From contig NZ_SUMD01000003.1 in NCBI RefSeq assembly GCF_005049235.1, forward strand, positions 62,001 through 126,000: a DNA stretch of 64,000 nt, in the 5' to 3' direction. Both the position numbers and the translations under genes were made by a program. Source of the DNA: Rhodococcus oryzae (GTDB lineage: Bacteria > Actinomycetota > Actinomycetes > Mycobacteriales > Mycobacteriaceae). The notes beneath the pieces are model-generated. The model made no database searches and had not been told where the DNA came from. It worked only from the letters and a program-made list of their open reading frames with translations. Shown piece after piece: positions 17,107 through 24,774 of this stretch (position 1 is the first letter of the stretch; the number at the start of each line of letters is the position of its first letter).

Positions 17107-17567
17107 CGGCTGCGCCTCGTGACGCCCGCGCCGGGCCGCCACAGGTCGACGTGCAGCCGGTCCTCCGAGACCGTCGTCAGGACCGCCTCCTCGACGCCGA
17201 GCTCGAAGATCTGCGCCTCGTCGCCGGGGTTCTGGTCGTAGCTCTCGAGAATGGCCCTCTTCTCGTCTCCGAACAGCTCGCGGGCCCGGCCGGAGATCTT
17301 CGCGTCGCCGCCCTCCATGGTGTGGTGGCCCGGATTGGTGTGCAGCGAGTAGCGCGGGTCGCGGTGCAGATCCCGCACCTTCATCGCGCCAGGCATCGAC
17401 CCGAGGACCAGCAGTCCGCGGAAGATCTCCACCTCGGTGCCGCTGACCCGCGGGGATCCGTCGGCCCGCAGCGTCGCGAGGACGTGATGCTTGTGTGCGC
17501 GCAGCCGCGCGGCGATGGGTTCGGACAAGGCCGGTGCTTCGTCGGAGAACTGCTGCCAGGTTGTCAT
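17103..17567 (-). CDS. PPOX/FMN-binding split-barrel family protein
   Basis: 154 residues. It has the pyridoxamine-5'-phosphate-oxidase-like split barrel: HKHHVLATLRADGSPRVSGTEVEIFRGLLVLGSMPGAMKVRDLHRDPRYSLHTNP. Actinobacterial members bind FMN or F420 and reduce or sense small molecules. No residue in the fragment decides between the cofactors. It is first in an operon with the SDR (4-bp overlap) and divergent from the WYL regulator. The shared intergenic palindrome at 17592-17608 suggests that regulator controls it. Confidence 0.8.
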   Translation of the reverse strand: MTTWQQFSDEAPALSEPIAARLRAHKHHVLATLRADGSPRVSGTEVEIFRGLLVLGSMPGAMKVRDLHRDPRYSLHTNPGHHTMEGGDAKISGRARELFGDEKRAILESYDQNPGDEAQIFELGVEEAVLTTVSEDRLHVDLWRPGAGVTRRSR

Positions 17568-17591
17568 GCGGACCAGTGTGCGCCCGAATCC

Positions 17592-17608
17592 CTGACATCT
17601 TCTGTCAG
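17592..17608. promoter_or_regulatory. Palindromic operator between the PPOX-SDR operon and the WYL regulator
   Basis: CTGACA (17592-17597) and TGTCAG (17603-17608) form a perfect 6-bp inverted repeat with a 5-bp spacer in the 63-bp divergent gap. TGACA...TGTCA dyads are a common recognition pattern for YafY/WYL regulators. A -10-like TAGGCT (17619-17624) stands six bases before the regulator's GTG, suggesting a leaderless transcript. Confidence 0.6.
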
Positions 17609-17630
17609 TGATTCCGGATAGGCTTCGCCG

Positions 17631-18587
17631 GTGCGCTCCAGTCGGTTGCTCGACCTCATGCTGCGGTTGCAGGGCGGCCCGGGTAGCACCGCCGAGCGGC
17701 TGGCCGAGCAGCTGGAGGTGTCCGTGCGCACCGTGTACCGCGACGTCGCGGCGCTGCAGGCCGCGGGCGTCCCGCTGTGGACGGAGAGCGGGCCTGGCGG
17801 CGGCATCCGGCTCCTCGACGGCTGGCAGTCCAAGCTCAGCGGGATGACCGGTGTCGAGACCTCCGCGCTCATGCTGCTCGGCGTCCCCGGGCTGGCGGCG
17901 GACCTGGGTCTGGGGGAGCAGACGGCCGCCGCGGAGGCCAAACTCCTTGGTGCGATGCCGCTTCCGCTGCGTGCGGGTGCCGAGCTCTGGCGCAGCCGCC
18001 TGCACGTGGACGCCCCCGGTTGGTTCGGGCGGGCGGCGAACGCCCCACACCTGGCGACGGTGGCGCGGGCCGTGCTCGACGGCCGACGGCTGCGGATCGG
18101 CTATCGCCGGGGCGGCCGGGAGGTGACCCGCACCCTCGACCCCTTCGGGCTGGTGGCGAAGGCAGGCGTCTGGTACCTCGTCGCCGGGCACCGCGGCGCG
18201 ACGCTGTCCTTCCGGGTCTCGCGGATCGGTGCCGCGGCGGTCCTCGACGAGGACGCCCGGCGGCCGGACGACTTCGACCTGGCGGCTTGGTGGGCGCGGT
18301 CGACCGCCGAGTTCGACCGGTCTCTGCTGCGGTACCCGTGCCGGGTGCGGCTCGCACCCGCGGCGTGGCGGTCGCTGCCCGTGGTGATCGGGCCGGAGGC
18401 CGCGCGGGTGAACCCGGGCCCCGCGGACGCGGAGGGTTGGGTCGAGGCGGGACTACTGCTCGAGTCGGAAGAGGTTGCGGTGCATCAGCTGACGGCGCTC
18501 GGCGCGGGCGTGGAGGTGCTGGAGCCGGCCTCGTTGCGCGCGGGACTGCGCGCGATCGGTGCGGAGATGGCCCGTCGGAACGGCTGA
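17631..18587 (+). CDS. WYL-domain transcriptional regulator (YafY/DeoR-type HTH)
   Basis: 318 residues from the GTG at 17631. The N-terminal helix-turn-helix is SRLLDLMLRLQGGPGSTAERLAEQLEVSVRTVYRDVAALQAAGVPL. The central WYL domain has LRIGYRRGGREVTRTLDPFGLVAKAGVWYLVAGHRG and SFRVSRIGAAAVL. A C-terminal WCX-like extension follows. WYL domains sense small ligands or nucleic-acid fragments. Divergent pairing with the PPOX-SDR operon and the operator between them make local control likely. It converges with the DUF389 gene, with 4 bp between stops. Confidence 0.9.
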   Translation: MRSSRLLDLMLRLQGGPGSTAERLAEQLEVSVRTVYRDVAALQAAGVPLWTESGPGGGIRLLDGWQSKLSGMTGVETSALMLLGVPGLAADLGLGEQTAAAEAKLLGAMPLPLRAGAELWRSRLHVDAPGWFGRAANAPHLATVARAVLDGRRLRIGYRRGGREVTRTLDPFGLVAKAGVWYLVAGHRGATLSFRVSRIGAAAVLDEDARRPDDFDLAAWWARSTAEFDRSLLRYPCRVRLAPAAWRSLPVVIGPEAARVNPGPADAEGWVEAGLLLESEEVAVHQLTALGAGVEVLEPASLRAGLRAIGAEMARRNG

Positions 18588-18591
18588 GCTC

Positions 18592-19554
18592 TCAGAGCAT
18601 CCGACGGACCCGGTCGAGCGCGCGGGCCCGGCGCACCGACACCCGTGTCCACAGCGCCTGTTGAATCGTCAGCGTCGCCCAGCCGGCCATCGCCATGCCG
18701 GACAGGTTCAGCAGCAGCTGCAGGCTGCTGCCCCAGATCTCGTGACCGGCGCCGAATGCCAGGGCCAGTCCCACGTTTCCCGCCGCGGGCACCGTCGTCA
18801 CGGAGATGAACACCCCGGCCAGCCCGGCCGACTTCGCCGAGGTCAGCGACAGCACGCCCGCGGCCGCCGCGATCACCGCCACGATGAACGACCACTTGTC
18901 CGGGCTGTAGATGAACGCGGTGTCGGGGCGCGGCCCGGTGACGTCGTCGATCGTTATCCAGCCCAGCCCCCTGCCGACCACCGCGAGGATCGCGGTGACC
19001 GCGATCGCGACCACGAACCCGACGACGAGGGTGCGGACCGCGAGCGCGAGCAGCACCCACCTGCGCCGTACCAGCGCGACCCCGAGCGCGGCGATCGCCC
19101 CGAACTCCGGCCCCAGCACCATCGCCCCGATCACCAGGATCTGTGAGTCGGTGATGATCGCGATCGCCGCCAGCAGGGTCGCCAGGGACATGAAGCTCAG
19201 GTAGGTCCAGTTGAGCTCGGTCTCCTCGTAGGAGCGCTGCGCGACCTCCGCCCACACCACGGAGTCCGCGCTGCTGCCCGGGGTGCGCAGTTCGGCGTCG
19301 AATCCGCTGCGGGAGAGCCACGCGTTGACCGGTTCGATCTCGATGCTGCCGCGGTGGTGCAACCCGGTGGCCCGCAACTCGTCGATCACGTCGTTGGCCG
19401 CCTCCCTGGCGATGTCGGCGTACACCACGTCGCCCTCCGGACGCAGCGAGGCGCCGCGCATCACCGCGAGGCCGCTGACGGCCGGTTCCGCGTCGAGGAT
19501 CCGGAGGGCCTCGTCGGTAAGGTCGCTCGGCGCCAGGATCCGCAAATGGAGCAT
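18592..19554 (-). CDS. DUF389 family membrane protein
   Basis: 320 residues. The N-terminal soluble part (MLHLRILAPSDLTDEALRILDAEPAVSGLAVMRGASLRPEGDVVYADIAREAANDVIDELRATGL) is an ACT-like domain typical of DUF389. Six to eight hydrophobic helices follow, with the family's charge pattern DSQILVIGAMVLGPEFGAIAALGVALVRRR and SVTTVPAAGNVGLALAFG. DUF389 proteins occur across bacteria and their transport or sensing role is not established. The ATG at 19554 begins the conserved MLHLR; I see no strong ribosome-binding site. It is divergent from the aminotransferase. Confidence 0.85.
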   Translation of the reverse strand: MLHLRILAPSDLTDEALRILDAEPAVSGLAVMRGASLRPEGDVVYADIAREAANDVIDELRATGLHHRGSIEIEPVNAWLSRSGFDAELRTPGSSADSVVWAEVAQRSYEETELNWTYLSFMSLATLLAAIAIITDSQILVIGAMVLGPEFGAIAALGVALVRRRWVLLALAVRTLVVGFVVAIAVTAILAVVGRGLGWITIDDVTGPRPDTAFIYSPDKWSFIVAVIAAAAGVLSLTSAKSAGLAGVFISVTTVPAAGNVGLALAFGAGHEIWGSSLQLLLNLSGMAMAGWATLTIQQALWTRVSVRRARALDRVRRML

Positions 19555-19651
19555 CCCGACAGTGTGCCGGGAGTCGGGCGGAAGTCGCGGGAGGCGGCAG
19601 GCACGAAATTCGGTTTCCGGGGCGCCGACCTGGTCGATAGCATGGCGTGCC

Positions 19652-20563
19652 ATGGCTACCCCACATCCCCGCGTGTACTTCGGTGACCGGATCGTCGACG
19701 TCGCGGAGGCGACGCTCGGCGTCGCCACCTCGGCCGTGCTGTACGGGCTGAGCGTGTACACGGTGTTCCCGGTTCAGGTCGACGGGTCCCGGCGCAGCGC
19801 CTTCCGGCTGCGTGACCACTTCCAGCGGATGGTCGAGTCCTGCAAGATCATCGGGATGGATCGGTTCGCCGACGAGTGGGACTACGACCGATTCGTCTCG
19901 GTGGCAACCGAACTCGTCGCCGCGAACGCGCCGACCGAGGACGTGTTCGTCCGGGCCACGGTGCACGTCGACGAGTCGATCGCCGGCACCCGGGTGCGCG
20001 GCTGCCACACCACCGTCAGCATGTTCGTCTACGACGCGGTGCCGATCGTCCCGCAGGACGGCATGCGGCTCAAGACCAGCACCTGGCGCCGGATCCCGGA
20101 CGACGCCATCCCGTCCCGCGCCAAGGTCAACGGGGCGTACGTGAACTCGGTGCTGGCCAAGCAGGACGCCATCGACGCCGGCTACGACGACGCGATCTTC
20201 CTCGACGGGAACGGCCACGTCTGCGAGCTCAGCGCCGCCAACATCTTCCTGGTCCGCGGCGGCACCCTGATCACGCCGGACGTGTCCTGCGACATCCTCG
20301 ACGGCATCAACCGCCGGACCCTGCTCACCCTCGCGGCCGAGGACGGCATCCCCGTCGTCGAGCGCACCGTCGACCTCACCGAGCTGTACATCGCGGACGA
20401 GGTGTTCGCCACCGGCACCTCCGCGGGCGTGGCCCCTGTGTTCGAGGTGGACGGCCGGGTGGTCGGCGACGGCACCGCGGGACCGATCGGTCAGGCCCTG
20501 CGCAAGCGGCACGCGGCGGCCCTGCGCACCGACGAGTTGCACGGCTGGATCACCGAGCTCTAG
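19652..20563 (+). CDS. PLP-dependent aminotransferase class IV (branched-chain/D-amino-acid type)
   Basis: 303 residues. Fold type IV features: the lysine in SRAKVNGAYVNSVLAKQDA, the phosphate-binding TGTSAGVAPV, and NIFLVRGGTLITPDVSCDILDGINRRTLLTLA. The ILxGI(T/N)R-type motif suits branched-chain amino-acid aminotransferase relatives such as IlvE, but D-alanine and aminodeoxychorismate enzymes share the fold. It is not next to other amino-acid genes, so the substrate stays open. The stop codon lies 2 bp before the 68-bp palindromic repeat. Confidence 0.88.
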   Translation: MATPHPRVYFGDRIVDVAEATLGVATSAVLYGLSVYTVFPVQVDGSRRSAFRLRDHFQRMVESCKIIGMDRFADEWDYDRFVSVATELVAANAPTEDVFVRATVHVDESIAGTRVRGCHTTVSMFVYDAVPIVPQDGMRLKTSTWRRIPDDAIPSRAKVNGAYVNSVLAKQDAIDAGYDDAIFLDGNGHVCELSAANIFLVRGGTLITPDVSCDILDGINRRTLLTLAAEDGIPVVERTVDLTELYIADEVFATGTSAGVAPVFEVDGRVVGDGTAGPIGQALRKRHAAALRTDELHGWITEL

Positions 20564-20565
20564 AC

Positions 20566-20633
20566 GCCTGCGGCGCCCGTGCGCGGTTGACGAGTGTGTG
20601 GACTCGTCAACCGCGCACGGGCGGCGGAGCCGC
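20566..20633. repeat. 68-bp interspersed palindromic repeat, copy 1
   Basis: Two perfect 22-bp arms (20574-20595 and 20602-20623) flank a 6-bp loop. Outside are GCCTGCGG on the left and GCGGAGCCGC on the right. The unit begins 2 bp after the aminotransferase stop and ends immediately next to the methyltransferase stop. A second copy with the same flanks lies at 29600-29667. It may also work as a bidirectional terminator. Confidence 0.85.
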
Positions 20634-21455
20634 TCACTTCTTGACGGCGGTGAGCAGCAGGTACTCCCACTCCATGGTGCCGTCGCCGCGGTCGAAGCGT
20701 CGGCCCAGCTCGGCCAGCTCGCGGTCTAGGGCCTCGACGCGCTCGGGTTCGTCGGCGATCGCCCGGTACACCGCGATCGTCGGGCCGTAGCAGGTCTTGA
20801 AGAAGTCGCGGAACTGCTCGGCGGTGTCGAAGCAGTCGACGGTCAGCCGCTCGCGGCGCGCCACGACCTCGGTCACGCGGTCGCCGAGGAGGGCGCGCAC
20901 GTGCTCCTCGTTGCCCCACAGCGGCGGCGGCTGCGCGCCGGCCGGCGGCGGGGGAGCGTAGGGCTTCATGGTCGCGAACATCTGGCCGATGAAGCCCTCG
21001 GGCGTCCAGTTGATCAGGCCGAGCGTACCGCCCTGGCGCAGGACGCGGACGAGCTCGTCGGCGCTCGGCTGGTGATGGGGCGCGAACATCACGCCGACGC
21101 ACGAGATCACGGCGTCGAACTCGTCGTTCGTGAACGGCAGCGCCTCCGCGTCGGCCTCGCGCCAGTCCAGCGTCAGGCCAAGCGACTCGGCTTGCCGACG
21201 GCCCGACTCGAGCAGCTCGGGGGTCAGGTCCGAGGCAACGACGGCGGCGCCGATGCGAGCGGCGGGGATCGAGGCGTTGCCGGAGCCTGCCGCGACGTCG
21301 AGGACGCGATCGCCCGCCTTGATGCCGCAGGCCTCGACCAGGCGCGGGCCGAGGGCCGCGATGACGTCGGCGGCGACCGACGGGTAATCGCCCAGCGCCC
21401 ACATGGCCCGGTGCTTGGCCTTGATGTCGGGGGCGGCGGTGGTGTGTGTGCTCAT
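20634..21455 (-). CDS. Class I SAM-dependent methyltransferase
   Basis: 273 residues. The AdoMet-binding motif I is VLDVAAGSGNASIPAARIG, with acidic residue ASDLTPELLESG after strand 2, DAEALPFTNDEFDAVISCVGVMFAPH (motif II region) and RVLRQGGTLGLINWTPEGFIGQMF. This is the ubiquinone/menaquinone or small-molecule methyltransferase group (Methyltransf_11/25). The acceptor is unknown. It is divergent from an HxlR regulator gene, suggesting a locally regulated detoxification or tailoring enzyme. The ATG at 21455 follows GGAGGA. Confidence 0.85.
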   Translation of the reverse strand: MSTHTTAAPDIKAKHRAMWALGDYPSVAADVIAALGPRLVEACGIKAGDRVLDVAAGSGNASIPAARIGAAVVASDLTPELLESGRRQAESLGLTLDWREADAEALPFTNDEFDAVISCVGVMFAPHHQPSADELVRVLRQGGTLGLINWTPEGFIGQMFATMKPYAPPPPAGAQPPPLWGNEEHVRALLGDRVTEVVARRERLTVDCFDTAEQFRDFFKTCYGPTIAVYRAIADEPERVEALDRELAELGRRFDRGDGTMEWEYLLLTAVKK

Positions 21456-21524
21456 GGAAGTCCTCCTCGGTTGTTGTGGTGATTCCAGCGTCGGCCCATC
21501 GCGGCGCGAGCTCTAGTCCCAGAT

Positions 21525-21544
21525 GTGAACCACCCGCGGTTCAC
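21525..21544. promoter_or_regulatory. Inverted repeat between the methyltransferase and HxlR genes
   Basis: GTGAACC (21525-21531) and GGTTCAC (21538-21544) form a perfect 7-bp dyad with a 6-bp spacer in the divergent gap. A second palindrome, CTGGCGCCAG, lies at 21553-21562. Either may be the site for the HxlR protein encoded at 21611. Confidence 0.45.
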
Positions 21545-21610
21545 GATCTGTACTGGCGCCAGGGCCGGGCCAGGCGTGTACTGGTCAGGAGGCAAACCGA
21601 GGAGGAAGCC

Positions 21611-22285
21611 GTGTCGGAATACGGCCAGTTCTGCCCGGTGGCGAAGGCCATGGAGCTGCTCGACGAGCGCTGGACCATGCTCGTGGTTCGTGAGCTGCTG
21701 GCAGGCAGCACCCACTTCAACGACCTGCGGCGGGGCAATCCGAAGATGTCGCCCGCGCTGTTGTCCAAGCGGCTGCGGACCCTGGAGCGGGCAGGCGTGG
21801 TCCGCCGGACCGTCGAGGACGGCCGGAGCAGTTACACCCTCACCGCCTGCGGCGAGGAGCTCGGCGGTGTGGTCGAGGCGCTCGGGGCGTGGGGCGTGCG
21901 CTGGATCGGCGAGCTCGGCGAGGAGGACCTGGACCCGCACCTGCTGATGTGGGACATGCGCCGGACGGTGCCGATCGACCAGTGGCCGCGCGGTCGCACC
22001 GTGGTGGCCTTCGAGTTCGACGACGTCGCCGCCCGCGCCGGCCGGTGGTGGCTCTGCGTGACGGGCGACGAGGCCGACGTCTGCGACTACGACCCGGGCT
22101 TCGGGGTGACCGCCACCGTCGCCACCGGCCTGCGCACCCTCATCGAGGTCTGGCGCGGCGATCGGTCCTGGGAGCAGGCGCTGACGTCGGGGCGGGTCAC
22201 CATCTCCGGGCCGAGCTCGGTGGCGAGGGAGGTGCCCGCGTGGCTGGGGCAGATGAACCTGGCCGCGACCGTCCGGCCGGGGTGA
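21611..22285 (+). CDS. HxlR/ArsR-like winged-helix regulator with C-terminal SCP2-like domain
   Basis: 224 residues from the GTG at 21611, behind a strong GGAGGAAG site. The N-terminal winged helix is CPVAKAMELLDERWTMLVVRELLAGSTHFNDLRRGNPKMSPALLSKRLRTLERAGVVRR. The C-terminal 110 residues (RGRTVVAFEFDDVAARAGRWWLCVTGDEADVCDYDPGFGVTATVATGLRTLIEVWRGDRSWEQAL) resemble a sterol-carrier/alkyl-sulfatase-type lipid-binding domain. It could thus sense a hydrophobic ligand. It is divergent from the class I methyltransferase. Confidence 0.85.
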   Translation: MSEYGQFCPVAKAMELLDERWTMLVVRELLAGSTHFNDLRRGNPKMSPALLSKRLRTLERAGVVRRTVEDGRSSYTLTACGEELGGVVEALGAWGVRWIGELGEEDLDPHLLMWDMRRTVPIDQWPRGRTVVAFEFDDVAARAGRWWLCVTGDEADVCDYDPGFGVTATVATGLRTLIEVWRGDRSWEQALTSGRVTISGPSSVAREVPAWLGQMNLAATVRPG

Positions 22286-22295
22286 GGTGCGAGAT

Positions 22296-22323
22296 TTGCG
22301 TAATAGAGACTTGTCTCTATTAT
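22296..22323 (+). promoter_or_regulatory. TetR-type operator and promoter
   Basis: A perfect palindrome with 10-bp arms and a 2-bp centre spans 22301-22322 and fills the space between a -35-like TTGCGT (22296-22301) and a -10-like TATTAT (22318-22323). Six bases later comes the ATG at 22330, so the transcript may be leaderless. Placement between -35 and -10 is classic for an autorepressing TetR protein. Confidence 0.75.
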
Positions 22324-22329
22324 CAGTTC

Positions 22330-22947
22330 ATGGGGCGCCCGCCGAAGTACTCGAACGACCAGATTCTGGATGCCGCATCCACGGTGCTCTCGCACGGTGG
22401 ACCGGCAGCGGCGACGGCGGTCGCGATCGCGGCGGAGCTCGGTGCCCCTTCGGGGTCGATCTACCATCGCTTTCCCTCGCGGGATCTCATCCTCGCCACC
22501 CTGTGGGTCCGCACGATCCGCCGGTTTCAGGCCGGCTACCTGGAGGCCCTCGGCGACCCTGACCTGGAAACGGCCTGTGCGGGCGCCGTGCAGCACGTCC
22601 TTCGCTGGTCAGCGGACCACCCGGACGACGCTCGCATCCTGCTGATGTACAACCGGGATGATCTCATCGCGGCCTGGCCCGACGAGCTGGGCGAGGACCT
22701 CGCGACGCTGAACGACGGCGTCGAGGCCGCCGTCGGCCTGCATGTCATGGCGAGGTTCGGCGCGATCACCCCCGAAACGGTGGGCAGGGCGCGCCTTGCC
22801 CTCATCGATGTGCCGTATACCGCCGTGCGTCACAGCATCATCACCGGAGTTCCGATCGACGACTGGCTTGTGGACGCGGCGCTCGCTGCGAGCGCCGCCA
22901 TCCTGAACAGCCGCGTTGCCGGAACGAACACGAGAGGGCAGTCATGA
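22330..22947 (+). CDS. TetR family transcriptional regulator
   Basis: 205 residues. The N-terminal HTH is RPPKYSNDQILDAASTVLSHGGPAAATAVAIAAELGAPSGSIYHRFPSRDLILATLW, the TetR pattern GAPSGSIYHRFPSR. The C-terminal helical part binds an unknown ligand. The palindrome at 22301-22322 almost certainly is its own operator. The downstream SRPBCC gene overlaps it as ATGA and is therefore co-transcribed and presumably part of what is regulated. Confidence 0.92.
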   Translation: MGRPPKYSNDQILDAASTVLSHGGPAAATAVAIAAELGAPSGSIYHRFPSRDLILATLWVRTIRRFQAGYLEALGDPDLETACAGAVQHVLRWSADHPDDARILLMYNRDDLIAAWPDELGEDLATLNDGVEAAVGLHVMARFGAITPETVGRARLALIDVPYTAVRHSIITGVPIDDWLVDAALAASAAILNSRVAGTNTRGQS

Positions 22948-23438
22948 CGCGAGTCACCGATGTTCACGTCCGCAAGTTCGCGGGGGATGCCGGCACCATC
23001 GGCAGGCAGTTGGAGACGCTCGCGAGCGCGCAGGAGGACTTCTGGGTGACCGATCTCGCTCCCCCCATGATCCTCGATCGGGGACTGCAGCCGGGCTCGT
23101 GCGGCGGGCACGGCAGCGTCCGCTACAGCGTGCTCGAGCACTCGCCGGGAGCGAGCGTGGTCTTCGGGTTCGACCCGGCGATCGGGCTCGTCGGTACCCA
23201 TCGTTTCGCCGTCGCGCAGGACGGCGATCAGGTGAGCGTGCGCCACGAGCTGGATGCCGAGGCTTCAGGTTCCATGCGGCTGCTCTGGAAGCAGCTCGTG
23301 CTGCCGTTGCACAGCGGCGTCATCGAGGACATCTTCGATCATCTCGAGCGCACTTCCACTGGTACCGCTCGTCGGCAGCAGCCAACGAGTGCACCCATGA
23401 GGTGGCTGGGGCGTCGAATGGCGGCCGCGGGCATCTAG
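22944..23438 (+). CDS. SRPBCC-like protein coupled to the TetR regulator
   Basis: 164 residues overlapping the TetR gene by 4 bp. The pattern of beta-strands (GSVRYSVLEHSPGASVVFGFDPAIGLVGTHRFAVAQDGDQVSVRHELDAEASGSMRLLWKQLVLPLHSGVIEDIFDHLER) and a long C-terminal helix fits the START/SRPBCC hydrophobic-pocket fold. These proteins bind or cyclise hydrophobic small molecules. It may bind the same ligand that releases the TetR repressor; that is inference from gene coupling. The last 20 residues are basic and probably unstructured. Confidence 0.7.
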   Translation: MTRVTDVHVRKFAGDAGTIGRQLETLASAQEDFWVTDLAPPMILDRGLQPGSCGGHGSVRYSVLEHSPGASVVFGFDPAIGLVGTHRFAVAQDGDQVSVRHELDAEASGSMRLLWKQLVLPLHSGVIEDIFDHLERTSTGTARRQQPTSAPMRWLGRRMAAAGI

Positions 23439-23491
23439 TCAGGAATCTGCAGGCGGAGAGCACGCGTCGGCAACACTGTCCAATCAATGGT

Positions 23492-23537
23492 CCAAGTGTC
23501 CAATCGGATGGACACTTGGCCGCGGGCGTGCCATGCT
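23492..23537 (+). promoter_or_regulatory. Palindrome overlapping the -35 of the unknown HTH gene
   Basis: Perfect 11-bp arms (23492-23502 and 23509-23519) with a 6-bp spacer. The right arm overlaps a -35-like TGGACA (23509-23514), 17 bp before a -10-like CATGCT (23532-23537). The GTG start at 23544 follows after six bases, suggesting a leaderless transcript. A TGTCCAATC direct repeat also occurs at 23477-23485 and 23498-23506. Confidence 0.65.
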
Positions 23538-23543
23538 GCGGCG

Positions 23544-24350
23544 GTGCAAGATCATCATTCGTTCCGGGTGGGCGTCTCCGCCGAGGCCGCCCGGCTCGCT
23601 CGGGAACGGGCGGAGATCGCCGATGCGACGTACCGGAGTGTGATCGCCGAGGCGATCGCCGTCATGCGTGCGGAGGGATTGAGCGACCGCAGGATCGCGG
23701 CGGAACTGGACGTCAGCAAATCGTCGATCCGGGCGATGGCGATCGGTCCCGAGGTCGACGACGAATCCGCGGCCGGTCAGATCGAGGTACTCAGGTTCGG
23801 GGTGTGGGTCGATGTCGCGGGCATGTCCGGGCAGCACTTCATCATCGAGGACGACCAGCTCGTCAGCCACGAACGGATGGCCCGCCACGGCATCGACGTC
23901 GAACTCCTCCGCTCGGCCGGTCTCGCCGACACCGCCGCTCGGGAGTATCTGCAGGTGACAACCGGCGCGCGGATCCTTGTGTACTCACAGGAACGCTGGA
24001 AGGGCAGGCCCGACGAGACGACCGAGGACGGTTGGGATCGGCGAGGCCGCTACCTCATCGAACGCTGCCCGGGGCTGGCGGACGGGCGATGCGCGGGCAG
24101 CCACACGCCGCTCCCGCTCGGTGAGATCGGGCTCAGGGATGGCGATGACCTCTTCGGAAACGGCTGGCCCGGTCGGCGCCCGACCGCACATCAGGTGTGG
24201 AAGCTGCTCACCGCGGCAATCGAAGAGACCTACGAGATCTTTGATCCCTCCTATCCGGAACTCGAGCGTCGGCGACGGCCGGGAACGACACCGCGTTACC
24301 AGGCGCGGCCCGGAAACGGTGTGCCCGTGACCGATTCCCGTCGACGCTGA
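23544..24350 (+). CDS. Unknown protein with N-terminal resolvase-like helix-turn-helix
   Basis: 268 residues from the GTG at 23544. An upstream ATG at 23487 would place the promoter palindrome inside the gene. Residues 25-60 (ATYRSVIAEAIAVMRAEGLSDRRIAAELDVSKSSIRAMAIG) read as a helix-turn-helix of the resolvase/sigma-4 style. The rest is unfamiliar: a middle region (QIEVLRFGVWVDVAGMSGQHFIIEDDQLVSHERMARHGIDVELLR) and a C-terminal region with Trp/Pro motifs (DDLFGNGWPGRRPTAHQVWKLLTAAIEETYEIFDPSYPEL). I do not recognise a family. Autoregulation through the palindrome is likely. It precedes acpM by 57 bp. Confidence 0.65.
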   Translation: MQDHHSFRVGVSAEAARLARERAEIADATYRSVIAEAIAVMRAEGLSDRRIAAELDVSKSSIRAMAIGPEVDDESAAGQIEVLRFGVWVDVAGMSGQHFIIEDDQLVSHERMARHGIDVELLRSAGLADTAAREYLQVTTGARILVYSQERWKGRPDETTEDGWDRRGRYLIERCPGLADGRCAGSHTPLPLGEIGLRDGDDLFGNGWPGRRPTAHQVWKLLTAAIEETYEIFDPSYPELERRRRPGTTPRYQARPGNGVPVTDSRRR

Positions 24351-24407
24351 TCCACCCGAAATCAACCGCTCGATCGAAGCGGTCCACGTGAGAAAGGGAG
24401 CCAGCAA

Positions 24408-24713
24408 GTGGCAACACAGGAAGAACTCGTTTCGGGAATCGCCGAGATCATCGAGGAGGTCACCGGAATCGAGCCATCCGAGGTGACGATCGAGAAGTCC
24501 TTTGTCGATGATCTCGACATCGACTCGCTCTCCATGGTGGAGATCGCGGTCCAGACCGAGGACAAGTACGGCGTGAAGATCCCCGACGAGGATCTTGCCG
24601 GCCTGCGGACCGTCGGCGATGCGGTCGACTACATCCAGAAGCTGGCGGCCCAGGATTCGGAAGCCGCGGAAGCGATCCGGGCGAAGATCGAATCCGAGAC
24701 CGACCGCCCCTGA
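24408..24713 (+). CDS. acpM: Meromycolate-type acyl carrier protein, stand-alone
   Basis: 101 residues, close to mycobacterial AcpM throughout (GIAEIIEEVTGIEPSEVTIEKSFVDDLDIDSLSMVEIAVQTEDKYGVKIPDEDLAGLRTVGDAVDYIQKL). Ser40 in DSLSMVE is the phosphopantetheine site. It carries the growing acyl chain for FAS-II and meromycolate synthesis. Mycobacterial AcpM is about 115 residues and sits in the fabD-acpM-kasA-kasB operon. Here the C-terminal tail is shorter and no fab/kas gene is adjacent, so this could be a second AcpM paralogue or a relocated gene. A strong terminator follows directly. Confidence 0.9.
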   Translation: MATQEELVSGIAEIIEEVTGIEPSEVTIEKSFVDDLDIDSLSMVEIAVQTEDKYGVKIPDEDLAGLRTVGDAVDYIQKLAAQDSEAAEAIRAKIESETDRP

Positions 24714-24721
24714 TCGGCGAC

Positions 24722-24764
24722 GCGGGAGGTATCTGCCCCGGAAACCGGGGCAGATACTTCCCGC
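24722..24764. terminator. Intrinsic terminator after acpM
   Basis: A 20-bp stem (24722-24741 with 24745-24764) has one G-U type mismatch and an AAA loop. It lies 9 bp after the acpM stop and 11 bp before the convergent hydrolase stop, so it can serve both strands. Confidence 0.8.
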
Positions 24765-24774
24765 CGGTGTGTGC

